Under the pieces are notes generated by a model. That model worked only from the letters and a program-made list of their open reading frames with translations, did not search any database and was not told the DNA's origin. This document shows, piece by piece, positions 11,796 to 11,880 of a DNA stretch of 11,880 nt (position 1 is its first letter; each line of letters opens with the position of its first letter). The position numbers were made by a program, and so were the translations under genes. The DNA lies in the NCBI GenBank assembly GCA_028686565.1, contig JAQUBU010000052.1, positions 1-11,880 of the forward strand, read 5' to 3'. This DNA is from Syntrophomonadaceae bacterium (lineage in GTDB: Bacteria > Bacillota > Syntrophomonadia > Syntrophomonadales > Syntrophomonadaceae).

Positions 11796-11880
11796 GAAAT
11801 GCTGTTTAATGTGCTAAGAAACTGCCATGATTTATTATGAGCTCTTTGCCCTTAAATCATTTATGATTAGCTGCCTGGAG

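Noticed and set aside
1..11880. Defence system, CRISPR array, phage or IS element
   Set aside because: No transposase, integrase, nuclease, toxin-antitoxin pair or spaced direct repeats found on either strand; gene content is core sporulation, nucleoside salvage, zinc uptake and Fe-S functions.

Overview
The window looks like chromosome of a spore-forming, low-to-moderate G+C Firmicute of the class Clostridia, probably near Syntrophomonadaceae/Peptococcaceae. That placement is an inference from gene content, gene order and repeat type; no database was searched. Nearly everything is ordinary chromosomal DNA with well-formed Shine-Dalgarno (SD) sites. No transposase, phage gene, CRISPR array, rRNA or tRNA was found.

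Layout. Positions 1-1495 (+): the 3' end of phosphopentomutase (deoB) followed directly by pyrimidine-nucleoside phosphorylase (pdp), a nucleoside salvage pair. Positions 1496-2518: three hairpins, a 79-aa orphan gene on the - strand, and a divergent gene for a small secreted protein with a copper-amine-oxidase-N-like domain. Positions 2519-2946: a gene-free stretch with a promoter-like site, a structured segment and a strong terminator, possibly a small RNA. Positions 2947-5729 (+): dacF-spoIIAA-spoIIAB-sigF, the classic forespore sigma-F locus. A sigma-H-type promoter lies between dacF and spoIIAA, as in Bacillus. Positions 5730-6178: a dodecin-family gene between two related long hairpins that share the core ACAAGGGGACGGT. 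The second hairpin separates the convergent + and - strand blocks.

The right half is transcribed on the - strand. Positions 9219-6158 are znuA-znuC-znuB-zur, a zinc uptake ABC transporter with its Fur-family regulator as the last gene. A 44-bp perfect palindrome overlaps the znuA promoter and is the obvious operator candidate. Positions 11387-9767 hold an Mrp/NBP35-type Fe-S carrier ATPase and a DUF134-NifX fusion protein. Upstream of mrp is a frameshifted remnant of a MinD-superfamily ATPase that still has a promoter-like site, a 16-bp palindrome and an SD.

The most interesting observations are regulatory. The spoIIAA SD is paired in a stem that only dacF read-through RNA can form, because the stem's 5' arm lies inside the sigma-H promoter. 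A small hairpin separates the spoIIAB SD from its start codon. A very long palindrome covers the znuA promoter. Two members of one repeat family end neighbouring transcription units, one of them supplying the zur stop codon. The Fe-S ATPase cluster is partly decayed.
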